From contig JAIOJX010000004.1 of assembly GCA_022376925.1 (NCBI GenBank), positions 4,588,001-4,652,000 on the forward strand: a stretch of 64,000 nucleotides of DNA. Direction: 5' to 3'. A program made the translations under genes and the position numbers. Positions 1 to 11,705 of this stretch are shown here, in pieces. Numbering within the stretch: the stretch's first letter is position 1; each line of letters opens with the position of its first letter. The stretch comes from Tragulus kanchil (Eukaryota; Chordata; Mammalia; Artiodactyla; Tragulidae). The notes under the pieces were generated by a model. That model searched no databases. It saw only the letters and a list, made by a program, of their open reading frames with translations, and was not told the origin of the DNA.

Positions 1-965
1 ATTGTGTCCCTGTTTTCTCTATACCCTTCACCAAATCTTGTCCTTTTATTTTTCCTCCTTTTATTTCTCCGCATCATTATAAACTTTTTCTCCCTAGCCT
101 CCAGTTCATTCATTCTTTCTTCAGCTATGTTTCATCCACTGTTAGGTCCATCCACTGAATATTTATTTTCAGCTATTGTATTCTTTAGAATTTCTATTTG
201 GCTCTTTTAAAAAGTCTCGTATGCTCTTTCTTACAGTTTTCAGTTCTCTGTCAACATTCTCAATCTTGTTTTATTTTCTCCTCAAACATAGTAATCAAGG
301 TCACTTAAAAATGTGTCTGTCCGACAACTCCAATATCTGGAGCCCCTGTAAATCTTTTCCTATGGTCTGTTGTTTCTTATGGTTCCGTTCTAGTCATCTT
401 GCCTTTTTTCATTGCTGCTTAGTTTTAGTTATGACTGGATATTAAATTTAAATAAGAAATTTGAATATAAGTTTGAACTGTGATGTTATCTCCTCTAGAG
501 AGTATATAAATTTGCTTCTGCCAGCTGGAGGTGCTAGCAATGTAGAACAAACTTAACTCCATTTGAGGGACTGTGACAATTCAAAGCTGGGTTGCACTCT
601 CTGGGATTGGTATAGTTCCTGTTCTCTCTTAGCACTAAGAATGCTCTTTGAAGTCCAAACTCGAAGTAAAGGGGCTTTACTCTCTCTGTCTGGGCAGTCC
701 TATACTCCTGAGTCTGTCAAAACACTGCTGACTCCCCATCCTCCACTGAGGGAAATGCTGCTTCAGATACCAGGCTCGCCTCCCTGGAGTTTTCTTGTCC
801 AAGATCTCACCTTGGTAATTCTTCATTATTTTGCTATTTCTTAATGCGTTTGAGTAGATTTTTTCTTTTTTTGGTCTAACTTTTCTAGTTGTCCTCAGTA
901 CAAAAATACGTCAAAATTATCTAGCTTGCCATTACCAGAAGTGAAAGTCCTGATCTTTGTAGATC
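1..965 (-). mobile_element. Old LINE (HAL1/L1-like) remnant, minus strand
   Basis: AT-rich sequence without a usable reading frame. Stretches such as 'agaatttctatttggctc' and 'cttgccattaccagaagtg' resemble the complement of ancient L1/HAL1 elements. Assignment is by general resemblance only. Bases 577-965 recur at 1711-2099 through a tandem duplication. Confidence 0.4.
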
Positions 966-1170
966 CCATCTCTCTTTCTTATTGAGGTGTAATTGGCATA
1001 TAGTAGTAATTTCAGGTGTAAAACATAATGGTGCAGAATGTGTATATGCCATGAAATAATCACCACAATGAGTCTAGTGACCATCTGTCACCATCCAAAG
1101 TTGCAGTTTTATGTGTGTGATGAGAACTACTCTTATCGCTAATTTTTAACTATAGGTACCATGCTGCCTT

Positions 1171-1466
1171 TTTGTGGGGGGGAGGCTGGGGAGGGAGGGA
1201 GGTGGGCAGGCCACTTCTATTGGTCTTTCATTTATCTATTTTCATCCATCTTTTTTCTTTGGCTCCTGTGGCCTCCCATTGCAGTGGCCTCTGTTGTTGC
1301 AGAGCACAAGCTCTGGGCGCATGCGCCCCAGAGCTCTAGCTCAGTAATTGGACACATCGGTCCAGCCGCTCTGCAGCTCGTGGGATCTTCCCAGGCCAGG
1401 GATCGAACCAGCGCCCCTTGCCCTGCAAGGCGGTGTCCTTACCCACTGGACCGCCAAGGAAGCCCC
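1171..1466 (-). mobile_element. Long-tailed CHR-type SINE, minus strand
   Basis: The tRNA-Glu-like head reads inward from 1466 on the minus strand and the C-rich tail lies at 1175-1225. The direct repeat 'ccatgctgcct' stands on both sides (1159 and 1465) and fits a target-site duplication. Bases 2305-2601 are the duplicate of this element. Confidence 0.85.
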
Positions 1467-2304
1467 ATGCTGCCTATTTTTAATCAAATGTTTGTTGTTG
1501 AGTATATTCTGATTATTAACCCCTTGTCGGATATATACTTTGCAAATATCTGTTCCCATTTAATAGGTTGCCTTTTTATTTTGTTGACAGTGTCCTTCAC
1601 TGTGCAGAAGCTTTCTAGTTTAATGTGATCCCACTAATTCACTTTTTTTGGGGGGGGGCGGGAGTTGGGTTGGGAAGGGAGGGAGAGGCGGGCCACTTCC
1701 ATTGGTCTTTCAATTCAAAGCTGGGTTGCACTCTCTGGGATTGGTATAGTTCCTGTTCTCTCTTAGCACTAAGAATGCTCTTTGAAGTCCAAACTCGAAG
1801 TAAAGGGGCTTTACTCTCTCTGTCTGGGCAGTCCTATACTCCTGAGTCTGTCAAAACACTGCTGACTCCCCATCCTCCACTGAGGGAAATGCTGCTTCAG
1901 ATACCAGGCTCGCCTCCCTGGAGTTTTCTTGTCCAAGATCTCACCTTGGTAATTCTTCATTATTTTGCTATTTCTTAATGCGTTTGAGTAGATTTTTTCT
2001 TTTTTTGGTCTAACTTTTCTAGTTGTCCTCAGTACAAAAATACGTCAAAATTATCTAGCTTGCCATTACCAGAAGTGAAAGTCCTGATCTTTGTAGATCC
2101 CATCTCTCTTTCTTATTGAGGTGTAATTGGCATATAGTAGTAATTTCAGGTGTAAAACATAATGGTGCAGAATGTGTATATGCCATGAAATAATCACCAC
2201 AATGAGTCTAGTGACCATCTGTCACCATCCAAAGTTGCAGTTTTATGTGTGTGATGAGAACTACTCTTATCGCTAATTTTTAACTATAGGTACCATGCTG
2301 CCTT

Positions 2305-2601
2305 TTTGTGGGGGGGAGGCTGGGGAGGGAGGGAGGTGGGCAGGCCACTTCTATTGGTCTTTCATTTATCTATTTTCATCCATCTTTGTTCTTTGGCCTC
2401 TGTGGCCCTCCCATTGCAGTGGCCTCTGTTGTTGCAGAGCACAAGCTCTGGGCGCATGCGCCCCAGAGCTCTAGCTCAGTAATTGGACACATCGGTCCAG
2501 CCGCTCTGCAGCTCGTGGGATCTTCCCAGGCCAGGGATCGAACCAGCGCCCCTTGCCCTGCAAGGCGGTGTCCTTACCCACTGGACCGCCAAGGAAGCCC
2601 C
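2305..2601 (-). mobile_element. Long-tailed CHR-type SINE, second copy via duplication 1
   Basis: This repeats 1171-1466, including its flanks, so it is not an independent insertion. It differs by small indels near 2386-2410. Confidence 0.85.
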
Positions 2602-2780
2602 ATGCTGCCTATTTTTAATCAAATGTTTGTTGTTGAGTATATTCTGATTATTAACCCCTTGTCGGATATATACTTTGCAAATATCTGTTCCCATTTAATA
2701 GGTTGCCTTTTTATTTTGTTGACAGTGTCCTTCACTGTGCAGAAGCTTTCTAGTTTAATGTGATCCCACTAATTCACTTT

Positions 2781-3337
2781 TTTTGGGGGGGGGCGGGAGT
2801 TGGGTTGGGAAGGGAGGGGAGAGGGCGGGCCACTTCCATTGGTCTTTCATTTCTTTATTTTCATCCATCTTTGCTCTTTGGCTCCTGTGGGCCTCCCATC
2901 GCGGTGGCGTCTGTCGTCGCAGAGCGCCAGCTCTGGGCGCATGCGCTCCAGAGCTCCGGCTCGGTGATTGGACACATCAGTCCAGCCGCTCCGTGGCACG
3001 TGGGATCTTCCCAGGCCAGGGATTGAACCGGCGCCCCTTGCACTGCAAGGCGGTGTCCTTACCCACTGGACCACCAGGGGAAGCCCCTATTGGTCTTTCA
3101 TTTATCCATTTTCATCCATCTTTGTTCTTTGGCCTGTGTGGGCCTCCCATCGCAGTGGCCGCTGTTGTCGCAGAGCATCGGCTCGGGGCGCAAGCGCTCC
3201 AGAGCTCCGACTTGGTAATTGGACACATTGGTCTAGCCGCTCCGCAGAACGTGAGATCTTCCCGGGCCAGGGATGGAACCGGCGCCCCTTGCACTGCAAG
3301 GTGGTGTCCTTACCCACTGGACCACCAGGGAAGCCCC
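2781..3337 (-). mobile_element. Dimeric long-tailed CHR-type SINE, minus strand
   Basis: Two SINE monomers in the same orientation (2781-3087 and 3088-3337) are joined head to tail. The downstream monomer lacks the C-rich/poly(A) end, so 'aagcccc' runs straight into 'tattggtctttcattt'. One direct repeat, 'ccactaattcactttt', flanks the whole block (2766 and 3337), so the dimer most simply arrived in one retroposition. The monomers differ at many positions, which argues against a recent duplication. Bases 1641-1710 are the partial tail caught in duplication 1. Confidence 0.75.
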
Positions 3338-3855
3338 CACTAATTCACTTTTACTTTTGTTGCTCTTTCCTTTGGAGCCAGATCCAAAGAATCCTTGTCA
3401 AGACCAATGTCAAGGAGTTTACTGTGCTTTCTTCTAAGAGTTTTATGATTTCAGGCCTTTAATCTAGTTTGAGCTAATTTTTATACATGGTGCAAGATAG
3501 CAGTCTTTATTCTTTCACATATGGCTGTCTGGTTTTCCCAATGCCATTTATGAAAGAGACTGTCCTTTCCCCATTGTATATTCTTACTCCCTTCATAGTA
3601 AATTAGTTGACCATACATGTGTGGAATTATTTCTGGGCTCTCTATTCTGTTCCAATGATCTGTGCATTTGTTTTTATGCCAGTGCCAGTTTTTGTGTGTG
3701 ATTACTGTAGCTTTGTAATGTAATTTGAAGGCACAGAGCATGCTTTCAGCTTTGCTCTTTCTCAAGACTGCTTTGTAATTTAGGGTCTTTTGTGGTTTCG
3801 TACACATTTTAGGATTGGTTTGTTCTATTTCTGTGCATGTATTTCTTAATTCTTA

Positions 3856-3980
3856 GGGAATGGCAATCCACTCCAGCATTCTTGCCTGGAGAATCCCATG
3901 GATAGAGGAGCCTGGTGGGCTACAGTTCATGGGATTGAAAAGAGTTGGACATGACTGAGCGACTATATTTTCACTTTCAA
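3856..3980 (+). mobile_element. Bov-A SINE
   Basis: The run 'ggcaatccactccagcattc' through 'ttggacatgactgagcgac' is the classic Bov-A monomer of ruminants, derived from the BovB 3' end. Confidence 0.9.
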
Positions 3981-3984
3981 ATCT

Positions 3985-4408
3985 AGAATGGCCTTTGACC
4001 AAAAAAAGTAAGAGTCTGACCTGGACTTAAAAGAGAGCTGTGTGAGGATAAATATCACATGACATCCCTTTTATGTGGATTCTAAAAAGAAACTATACAA
4101 ATGAACTTATTTACAAAACAGAGAGACTCACAAACTTGGAAAACGAACTTATGGTTGCAGGGGGGAGGGGATGCTTGGGGACTTTGGGAAAGTCATGTAC
4201 ACACTGCCATGTTTGAAATAGATAACCAGCAAAAATCTATTTTATAGCACGTGGAGCTCTGCTTAATGTTATGCACCAGCTTGGATGGGAGTGAGGTTTG
4301 AGGGGAATGGTTACATGTATATTTATGGCTGAGCCCCTTCACTGGTCACTTGAAACTATCACAAAATTGTTAATTGGCTATACCCCAATACAAATGTTTT
4401 TGGTATTA
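3985..4408 (+). mobile_element. L1 3' end, artiodactyl type, plus strand
   Basis: Landmarks include 'gagactcacaaacttgg', 'tagcacgtggagctctgc', 'tacatgtatatttatggctg' and 'ggctataccccaatacaaat', the usual order of an artiodactyl L1 3' UTR. It is 5' truncated and non-coding. Confidence 0.8.
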
Positions 4409-4410
4409 GG

Positions 4411-4432
4411 GGAGAGAGAGAGAGAGAGAGTG
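4411..4432 (+). repeat. (GA)n microsatellite
   Basis: A short run of about ten GA units follows directly after the L1 3' end, where a poly(A) tail would be expected. It may have grown from the degraded tail. Confidence 0.85.
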
Positions 4433-4627
4433 AGCTGTGGCTCTGGATCTCCCTGTTTAAACTACTGGGTCTGTTTGAGTACTTTGGAGGTAGCTGTATG
4501 TGGTGGTACATATACAGTCAGGAGACCTGAGTTTGAATCCCGTTTATCAGCTTTATGATCACTAGCCAGTTAACTTCTCTCAGGTTTAGTTTCCACATCT
4601 GTAAAATAATATACTATATGGGGTTAT

Positions 4628-5285
4628 TCAGTTCAGTTCAGTTGCTCAGTCGTGTCCAACTCTTTGTGACCCCATGGACTACAACATGCCAGGCTTCCCT
4701 GTGCTTCACCATCTCCCAGAGCTTGCTCAAACTCATGTGCATTGACTCAGGGGTGCCATCCAACCATCTTGTGCTCTGTCATCCCCTTCTCCTTCTGCCT
4801 TCTATTTTTCTCACCACCAGGGTCTTTTCTAATGAGTCATCTCTTCACCTCAGGTGGTCACAGTATTGGAGCTTCAGCTTCAGCATCGGTCCTTCCAATG
4901 AATATTCAGGGATGATTTCCTTTAGGATTGACTGTTTGATCTCCTTGCATACCAAGGAACTCTCAAGAATCTTCTCCAACACCACAGTTCAAAGGCATCA
5001 ATTCTTTGGCACTCAGCCTTATTTATGGTCCAACTCTCACATCCATAAATGACTATTGGGAAAATTGTAGCTTTTGACTATATGGACTCTGGTCGGCAAG
5101 GTGATGTCTCTGCTTTTTAATATGCTGTCTAGGATTGTCATAACTTTTCTTCCAAGGAGCAAGCGTCTTGTAATTTCATGGCTGCACTCACCATCTGCAG
5201 TGATTTTGGGGCCCAAGAAAATAAAGCCTGACTCTTGTTTCCACTGTGTGCTCATCTATTTGCCATGAAGTGATGGGACCAGATG
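4628..5285 (-). mobile_element. BovB (RTE) LINE 3' end, minus strand, 5' truncated
   Basis: The start, 'ttcagttgctcagtcgtg', is the complement of the BovB/Bov-A2 3' end. Read on the minus strand, 5037-5255 encodes a degraded BovB RT C-terminus ('FIFLGPKITADGECSHEI', 'SRDITLPTRVHIVKS'). BovB encodes an endonuclease and reverse transcriptase that copies its RNA at the target. This fragment keeps only the last 650 bases or so and is dead. Confidence 0.9.
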
Positions 5286-5520
5286 CATAGGATTATAGTG
5301 AAGGTGAAATAAACTAATGCATGGGACAAGGCCTGGCACAGTACTTAGTGGCTTATTTGTTAAAACTAATTCTGGCTTGTGTGATTCTGTGTTTAAGGGG
5401 AGGGGTATTTAACTTGTGGTTCTTGAAATTTAAAAAGTTATTTAAATTTAAAAATTTAAAGTTACTCAAATAATAGTAACTCCTAAGAGAATATCTTTTG
5501 CATAACAAGTAGTCAGCAAG

Positions 5521-5544
5521 TGAATGAATGAGTGAATGAATGAA
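5521..5544 (+). repeat. (GAAT)n short tandem repeat
   Basis: Five to six 'gaat' units, one altered to 'gagt'. Confidence 0.8.
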
Positions 5545-5581
5545 CACCCTAGACAGTTACTAGTCCTGATAGCTCAAAACT

Positions 5582-6780
5582 ACATTGCTCTTCAAGGACA
5601 TAAACCAAAGCAAGATCTTCCATGACCCACCTACTAGAATAGTGGAACTGAAAAGAAAAATGAACATGTGGGACCTAATAAAACTCAAAAGCTTTTGTAC
5701 AGCAAAAGAAACTACAAAAAAGGTGAACAGACAACCCATAGAATGGGAGAAAATCATAGCAAATGAAACAACAGACAAAGAATTAATCTCCAAAATCCAC
5801 AAGCAACTCAGACAACTCAGCACTGGAAAAATGAACAACCCAATCAAAAAATGGGAAAAAGATCTAAAGAGACATCTCACCAAAGAAGACATACAGATGG
5901 CCAAAAAGCACATGAAACAATGCTCAACCTCACTTATTATTAGAGAAATGCAAATCAAAACTACAATGAGATATCACCTCACACCTGTCAGAACGGCCAT
6001 CATCAACAAATCAACAGACAATAAATGCTGGAGAGGGTGCGGAGAAAAGGGAACCCTCTTGCATTGCTGGTGGGAATGTAAATTGATACAGCCTCTATGG
6101 AAGAGAGTATAGAGATTGCTGAAAAAACTACAAATAGAAGCACCATACGACCCAGCAATCCCACTCGTAGGCTTATACCCTGATGAAATCAAAACTGAAA
6201 GAAGCACCTGTACCCCAGTGTTCATTGTAACACTCTATACAATAGCTAGAACATGGAAGCAACCTAGATATCCATCGACAAATGAATGGATAAAGCAGCT
6301 CTGGTACATATATACGATGGAATACTACACAGCTATAAAAAGAAATGCAGAAGAATCAACCCTAAGGAGATGGCTGTATCTAGAACCTATCATAAAAAGT
6401 GAAGTCAAAAAGACAAAGACAAGTACAGTATACTAACACGTATATATGGAATCTAGTAAGAGGGTAATGGTAATATACTCAGTCAAGCGATGGAAAAACA
6501 GACATGGAGAACAGATTTATGGACATGGTGGGGTATGAACAGTGGGTGGGAGGCATAGAGGGAGTAACATGGAAACCTATACTATCATATGTGAAAAACA
6601 TAGCTCTTGTCATTGCCCTGCGGGAATAGGTGATCCTGCAGGGCAGGGTGTGATGGCCTGGAGGGGTGGGATGGGGGAGACTGGGAGGAGGGAGGGGGCC
6701 AGGGAGCTGTGTATGACTGATCTGTGAACAACAAAACTCTGTGAAAATCTTGAAAAACCAAAAAAACACCACATTGCTCT
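5582..6780 (+). mobile_element. 5'-truncated young L1 with target-site duplication
   Basis: The body runs from about 5592 to 6770 and encodes the last third of ORF2 in broken frames. At 5585-6112 peptides include '[18 protein letters not shown]' and '[19 protein letters not shown]', the L1 zinc-knuckle-like C-terminal segment. At 6116-6436 '[18 protein letters not shown]' follows. An in-frame TAG near 6110 breaks the frame. A 3' UTR and short A-rich tail follow. The repeat 'acattgctct' at 5582 and 6771 is a target-site duplication. The domain order matches the big L1 at 44.5-46.2 kb, so this is a related subfamily. Confidence 0.9.
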
Positions 6781-9130
6781 GAGAGGTGAAGGTTACTTGT
6801 TGGGGAGTGAGTCTCACAAACAGAAAGGTAGATAGCACAGATTATACATTTTGAATACAGTTATTCTAATACTCCTGACTTGTAGGAAACTTTAATTTAC
6901 ACAATTTATATATATATAAAGATTTGCCAGATGATAAAATTGACTGGAAGGATTATTATTATTATTATTTTATAAACAAACTTTCAGTTGCTTAAGAAAA
7001 GTAGTCCCAGAAGTAAAACTTGATGTTTCAGAAGCAGGCAGCAGGGAACCTGCTCTTTCCTTCCAAGTTTGGACCAGATAGACTTGATGGATGGGGTGAA
7101 TTTTTTACCTTGGGAGAAGTAACTACAATTTTTCACTCTTACGCTTAGTCTTGTTAATGGATACAAAATAGTCATTTTCGGATTCTTAACTTTTCTAATG
7201 AATTGTCAAAACCACTTAAGCCTGTGCTGTAAAGTGGAGCCACGGTGTCTCAGGTCACAGGGCAGGTGGTGTAGGATCTGGATGGTGCCCGTGGTTGAGG
7301 ATGCCAGTTAGCTTCTTTGTCCACACAAGGTAACTTTAACATAGTCTCTTAGACAAACATATTGAACATATGTTAAAGTTCAGCTTTCATTAGTGAGGTA
7401 AATAGCAGATAAAGTTTGCCACTTTGAAGGAACAAGAATTTAGGCCTGACTGCTGTTCTACCTCCCACTGTCATAAAAACATTACACATTTTAAATCAAT
7501 GATAAGGTTAAACTTGACACATGAATGGTTTGTGCCATATCCTCTGACATGACCTATTAATCAGAAATCACAAGCAATATATCTGCAAAGCAAGCAATGA
7601 GCTTGTTGACTTGTAGTTATTCATTAGATATTCCAAGAAACAGAGTTTTACACCCTCACAAGGAGCCAGTCACTGGATGCTAGACAGAGGTCAAATAGAG
7701 GTCAACTACCAGCAGTTTCAAGTCCTGCTTTTTCTCAAGAAAAATTTTCTAGCATGCCATTAATATTGCTGAACATATAGTTAGTGTAGTTCTTATTTGG
7801 GGGAAATTTGTTTTTCACAGTGGGGAGAGGTGGAAGTGACTGGAATCTCTGGGAGGGGCCAGGTCATGAGAGAACCTGGGGGAGGGCTGAGCAGGCTGAG
7901 ACAGGGAGGCGGCCCTGCGCCCTCTGACACCTGACCATATGTTATGTCCAGCCTTCGAGCCCTGCAGCAGCCGCTCCGGAAGGGACCTTGGAGAACATTA
8001 AAGCCTGTGGCTTTCAGTCTGTGTTCTGAGGAGCCCAAGGGGTCAAGGAGCAGCTGAACAGCTGTGCTGTACCACGTAAGCAAGCCGTGCTAAGCGGGGA
8101 CACCGGAAAAATAGCTGGGAAAACATGTTCTCAGACTTTTCTCAGTATAAGAAAAAATGACTTCAATTTCATCATAACGTACATTTTGGTGTTGTGATTT
8201 AGTATGGCTTCTAGTCTGAATTGCGTATGTGAAGGGGGAGGGCACCCTAATGTCAGCACTTACTGTCTGCTCTAAGGCTACTTTATTCAGCTCTGCTGTT
8301 AGAGCAGGACCCCAAACCCTACTCTCTGCACCCTCCCCAGCAATCTGGAGCAGCTCCAATTTTATCTGTCTTTGTGACTGGGTTTTAAATAATTTCATGT
8401 GTGAAAAAATATTAGTGGTACGAGTCTAGAATACAGATTACAGGCAAAGTTTCATTTATTGATCGATTTGTTCAGTTTTGTTTCAGTTAGGGTCAGTGAT
8501 CTGATCAGATTTAGATCTTTGAGTCATTATTCTAGAAGAGGGTGGGCTTAACGGTGAGGGGAGACCTTTGGACTCCGTTTTGCCACATGTGAACAAGGCT
8601 GGTTCACGGCCTTGCTTAGCTTCAGTTGTTTTTTATTGTGGATGAGCCCTGGAGCCCAAGTTCCTGTAAATGACAGGTTTTCCTTATGAAAATCAGCAGG
8701 GATTATGTGTTCTTGGCATTTGGAGTTAACAGAGGCTGTTTGATGTTAATGGGTTTACCGGAAAGCGCTTTTGTGGGGTTCTTTTGGCCCAAAACAATCT
8801 AGCTTTTGATGTAATCAGGAGACCACAGTGGATGATCTCCTCCACCCCCGTCCCTCTTCAACAGTGTGCGTCTCCTGTGACTCACACTTCTGTGCTTTAG
8901 TCTGTGGAGAAAGTGACCATGTTTCTGAGGCTGAGGCGGAGCCTTCTTGTGCCTCTTCCTCCAAGGCGTGATACTCGCCTTGCCTGATAGTCAGGTAGCT
9001 GGAAGAGCCTTGCCAGAGGCTTCTCCTCCATCCTAGAACTTGGCAACATCTGACCAGACTGGGTACAGAGCACAGAGGAATCAGTTCCTAAATCATGGAG
9101 GTAGGAAGAGTTGTAGAAAGCTGCAGAGAT
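6781..9130. other. Unique intergenic or intronic sequence
   Basis: No recognisable gene or young repeat. It contains a (TTA)n tract at 6953-6970 and somewhat higher GC at 7800-8090 and 8820-9060. It lies upstream of the SMIM3 coding exon on the same strand, so a non-coding 5' exon or an enhancer could be here, but no splice or promoter signal stands out. Confidence 0.4.
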
Positions 9131-9135
9131 CATCG

Positions 9136-9290
9136 AGTCCAGGGGTTCCCAAACCCGGCTGCACATTCAGATCATCTGGGAAATAGGGGGAACAAGGCCC
9201 ATCTGGAGTCAGTTAACTGAGTTAATCTGTAATGGGACCTTGAGTCAACTTTTTTGAAACTGTCCTAAGGTAGTTCTCATTTAGCATGGT
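9136..9290 (+). mobile_element. MER5-like hAT DNA transposon remnant
   Basis: 'ccaggggttcccaaaccc' followed by 'gctgcacattcagatcatct' resembles the terminal part of MER5-type non-autonomous hAT elements. It is short and eroded, with no transposase. Confidence 0.6.
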
Positions 9291-9419
9291 ATATGGCACT
9301 TAGTGACCACTAATCTAATCTCATACTTTAATTTTACTTGTCTTGAAAATTGTATGTGTATGTATTTAGTCTTTTTTAATGCAGAATTATAAATTAAGAA
9401 ACAAAAGAGCCCATTTTTC

Positions 9420-10610
9420 CATCAACCAGTTGATCTAAAAAAACTAAGACATGCTCATGTTCATAAAAAAGTCAAACAGTATAAAAAATGAAAAATGAAA
9501 AGCAAGAACTTTTTTCCACTCTTACTCCAACTCCCAAGGGTAATCACTATTATCCTATACACAGTATCCTGCACTTCATGTCTTTTCTCCACTTAGGACT
9601 ATTTTGGAGCTCACTGTTAAATAAGTTAATATTTGGAACACACTTGGAACAATGCATGGCGTGCAGCAGGCACTATAGATTTGTTAAATAAATGGATGAA
9701 AACGGTTGCACAGTCGTCCATTATATGGATATACTCTACTATTTATGGCTACTTCTGTTGGGTTGGTTGCTATAGTAAACAGTGCAGAAACAAGTATGCA
9801 TGTCTTGGAGGCTGTATGGTAATCAGTAAACTTAATGCAACCACTGTAGGCATGGAGCCAAAGGCATTAAAAAGGAAAGGCTACTGATCTGAGTAAAAGC
9901 AGGAAATAGGACTGAAATTGGGAATTCTGCGTGGGACCTTGAACCACAGAATCTTAGATCTATAAGGAACAGTAGGAGATTGTTCTGGCTGTGACTTCTG
10001 GGCAGGGAATGTGTTGCAGCTGTGGCTCTGAGCTTGCATGGAAAGCCTGGGGAGCCCAAGGGAATTCATTGGAAAAGTATGTGTCTGGGGGCTGCGGGAT
10101 CTTTAACATTTTTGACAGGAATATTGATATTTGACACCTCTCAGACATTGTGCAAACTACTAGCTCAAGACAGTCTACAGTCTGACATTAATCATACTAC
10201 ATTCCTTTTGGTGGTGCTACATTTTATGATGCTGAGTTTGGGCAGTTGCTACAACATGGCAAGCACGGCACACAAGTGAACGTGGAACAGGAAGTGAGCA
10301 TGGCACCGTCCCATCTGACGCCAGAGCTCGAGATGTCATGCAATGCCTCACAGCTGCACACGTGTCATTAGGAAGTAACTGGCTAAGAATGAAATATAAT
10401 TTTTTTCTTTCAATTTGTGTGTATTATTTTTTCAAATAGCCACTCATTTGTTAGGACATAAATGCTTAGTAAATTGAACCTAACTGCCTAATAATGGAAC
10501 TGCTGGGTATTTCTTGTGGCCTGGAGTGCTGTGGGAAAATTACTGAGACATGAAGGGTACTGTGAATCGAGAAAGCTTGGGAACAACTGATTTATATCTT
10601 TATCCATCAG
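9420..10610. other. Diverged repeat remnants and unique sequence
   Basis: Bases 9640-9700 look like a MIR-type tail ('ggaacaatgcatggcgtgca'), and 9710-9820 look like an old LINE. The rest is unassigned. Short frames here have no recognisable product. Confidence 0.35.
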
Positions 10611-11079
10611 AACTCCTTTAGCTGTAAGTGAAAGAAACCAAACTGGCACTGACTTCTGCAGAACCACCTGGGACGTCCAGGGTCGCAGGTGGTGCTAGAC
10701 TGTCTGGGTTCGGGTGCTCACCTGAGGTTGTTAAGACTCCACTTCTCTTTCCATGTCTAGGACATGCTCTCATCTGTGGACAAGACAGCCCCACATCCAT
10801 CCTTTCCAGACTCACATCCTCTCATGTTAGAAACCCCAGCAGAAAGAAGCCTCTTTCTCAATAGTTTGTGCATAAAAAATAGTTTGGGTCACTTGCCGAT
10901 CCCTGAATTGAGGCTATGGAGATTTGTAATGGCCAAGCCTAGGTCACATGGTCTTTCCCTGTGCTCAGATGAATGCCTTAATGAAACCACACAGAAAAGG
11001 TAGGTTCTCCAGAAAATAAAAGGTTCTCCTCTTCTTCAGAAGAGGGGAAGGGGTGAGGACCAGAAACAATGGATTTCCC

Positions 11080-11370
11080 ACTTTACAGACGAGGGAACAG
11101 ACCGGTGGTATGATAGCTTAATAGTTCAACATGGTGGTTCTGGAGTCTCACCCATCTGGTTTCACTTCCTTGAGCAAATTAACTGCATCGACATCTTCAC
11201 CTCTAAAGTGGAAATAACTGAAGATGCAGGGCCAAGAAATAAAAGCATGATAATAACAGTCTCTACCTCAGAGGTTTGGTGTTGAAGTGAGGACTGAATG
11301 AGTTAATACACATAAAGTGCTAACTAGCCTAGGGTCTGGCAAGTAGGAAGCCCATAGTAAATGAGACTGT
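11080..11370 (+). mobile_element. MIR-type SINE remnant
   Basis: 'ggttctggagtctcacccat', 'cttcacctctaaagtgga' and 'gcctagggtctggcaagtag' occur in the order of a plus-strand MIR. Such copies are shared by placental mammals and long inactive. It ends about 140 bases before the SMIM3 acceptor. Confidence 0.65.
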
Positions 11371-11486
11371 TGTAATTACTGACCGGGCAACAATGGGTTC
11401 ACAGCAGCTGGCAGCTGACCTACCTTCTGACTTCTGCGGCAGGTTTCCATCCAACCAGGGAGGCAGGGAGCAGGTACAGAACGGTG

Positions 11487-11511
11487 ACTTCCTCTTTTCT
11501 GTCTGTTGCAG
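11487..11511 (+). promoter_or_regulatory. Splice acceptor of the SMIM3 coding exon
   Basis: A pyrimidine-rich tract, 'cttttctgtctgttgcag', ends in AG at 11511, 11 bases before the SMIM3 start codon. The coding frame would therefore lie in a terminal exon preceded by a non-coding exon. Exact use of this AG is inferred. Confidence 0.75.
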
Positions 11512-11522
11512 AGAGAAGCCTC

Positions 11523-11705
11523 ATGGATGCTGTCAGCCCGGTCCCCATGGGAGTCGTGCTCCCCAAGCACATCCTGGACATCTGGGTCATTGTCCTCGTC
11601 ATCCTGGCCACCATTGTCGTTATGACCTCCTTGCTGTTGTGCCCGGCCACTGTGGTCATCATCTATCGCATGCGAACTCATCCCATGTTAACTGGGGCCG
11701 TCTGA
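11523..11705 (+). CDS. SMIM3: Small integral membrane protein 3 (NID67)
   Basis: This intact 60-codon frame begins with ATG at 11523 and ends with TGA at 11703-11705. I recognise it as SMIM3, first described as NID67, a transcript induced by nerve growth factor in rat PC12 cells. Residues 1-18 are a short polar N-terminus beginning [16 protein letters not shown]. Residues 19-48 or so form one long hydrophobic span containing '[16 protein letters not shown]' and '[14 protein letters not shown]'. The tail is short and basic and ends in LTGAV. It is a single-pass membrane protein; ion transport was proposed from its structure, but no biochemical role is settled. An upstream in-frame ATG at 11484 lies within the predicted intron, so I chose 11523, which gives the usual family length. 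The whole coding sequence sits in one exon, as in other mammals. No break or missing residue is seen. Its human counterpart is on 5q33.1. Confidence 0.95.
   Translation: MDAVSPVPMGVVLPKHILDIWVIVLVILATIVVMTSLLLCPATVVIIYRMRTHPMLTGAV

Larger units (their letters stand above)
577..2845. repeat. Tandem duplication 1 (1134-bp unit)
   Basis: Bases 577-1710 recur at 1711-2845 almost exactly. The junction falls inside a SINE: 'ggtctttca' runs directly into 'attcaaagc', with a 2-base overlap. The copies differ by a few small indels, for example around 1251 versus 2386. Probably an assembly false duplication. Confidence 0.93.
966..3850 (-). mobile_element. Old L1 (L1M-type), minus strand, split by SINEs
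   Basis: Read on the minus strand, 966-1160, 1467-1640 and 3338-3850 match the end of L1 ORF2 and its 3' region. Recognisable peptides near 3481-3807 include 'YKATVITHKNWHWHKNKC' and 'NRIESPEIIPHMYGQLIY', typical of the ORF2 C-terminal half. Many substitutions and no long frame indicate an ancient inactive copy. It hosts a SINE at 1171-1466 and a SINE dimer at 2781-3337. Duplication 1 repeats part of it. Confidence 0.75.

Noticed and set aside
563..844. 93-codon frame repeated at 1625-1978 as a gene family
   Set aside because: Repeated by tandem duplication 1. No conserved domain, and the context is an old LINE.
1161..3462. Many overlapping frames with peptides like '[19 protein letters not shown]' on both strands, recurring across the window
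   Set aside because: They are translations of the long-tailed SINE. GC-rich SINE bodies lack stops by chance in several frames; the same peptides occur at 18.3, 25.9, 46.7, 51.5, 52.4 and 63.2 kb.
7800..8090. CpG-island promoter for SMIM3
   Set aside because: GC content is only moderately raised and CpG is sparse. There is no donor site or TATA/Inr arrangement that I could defend.
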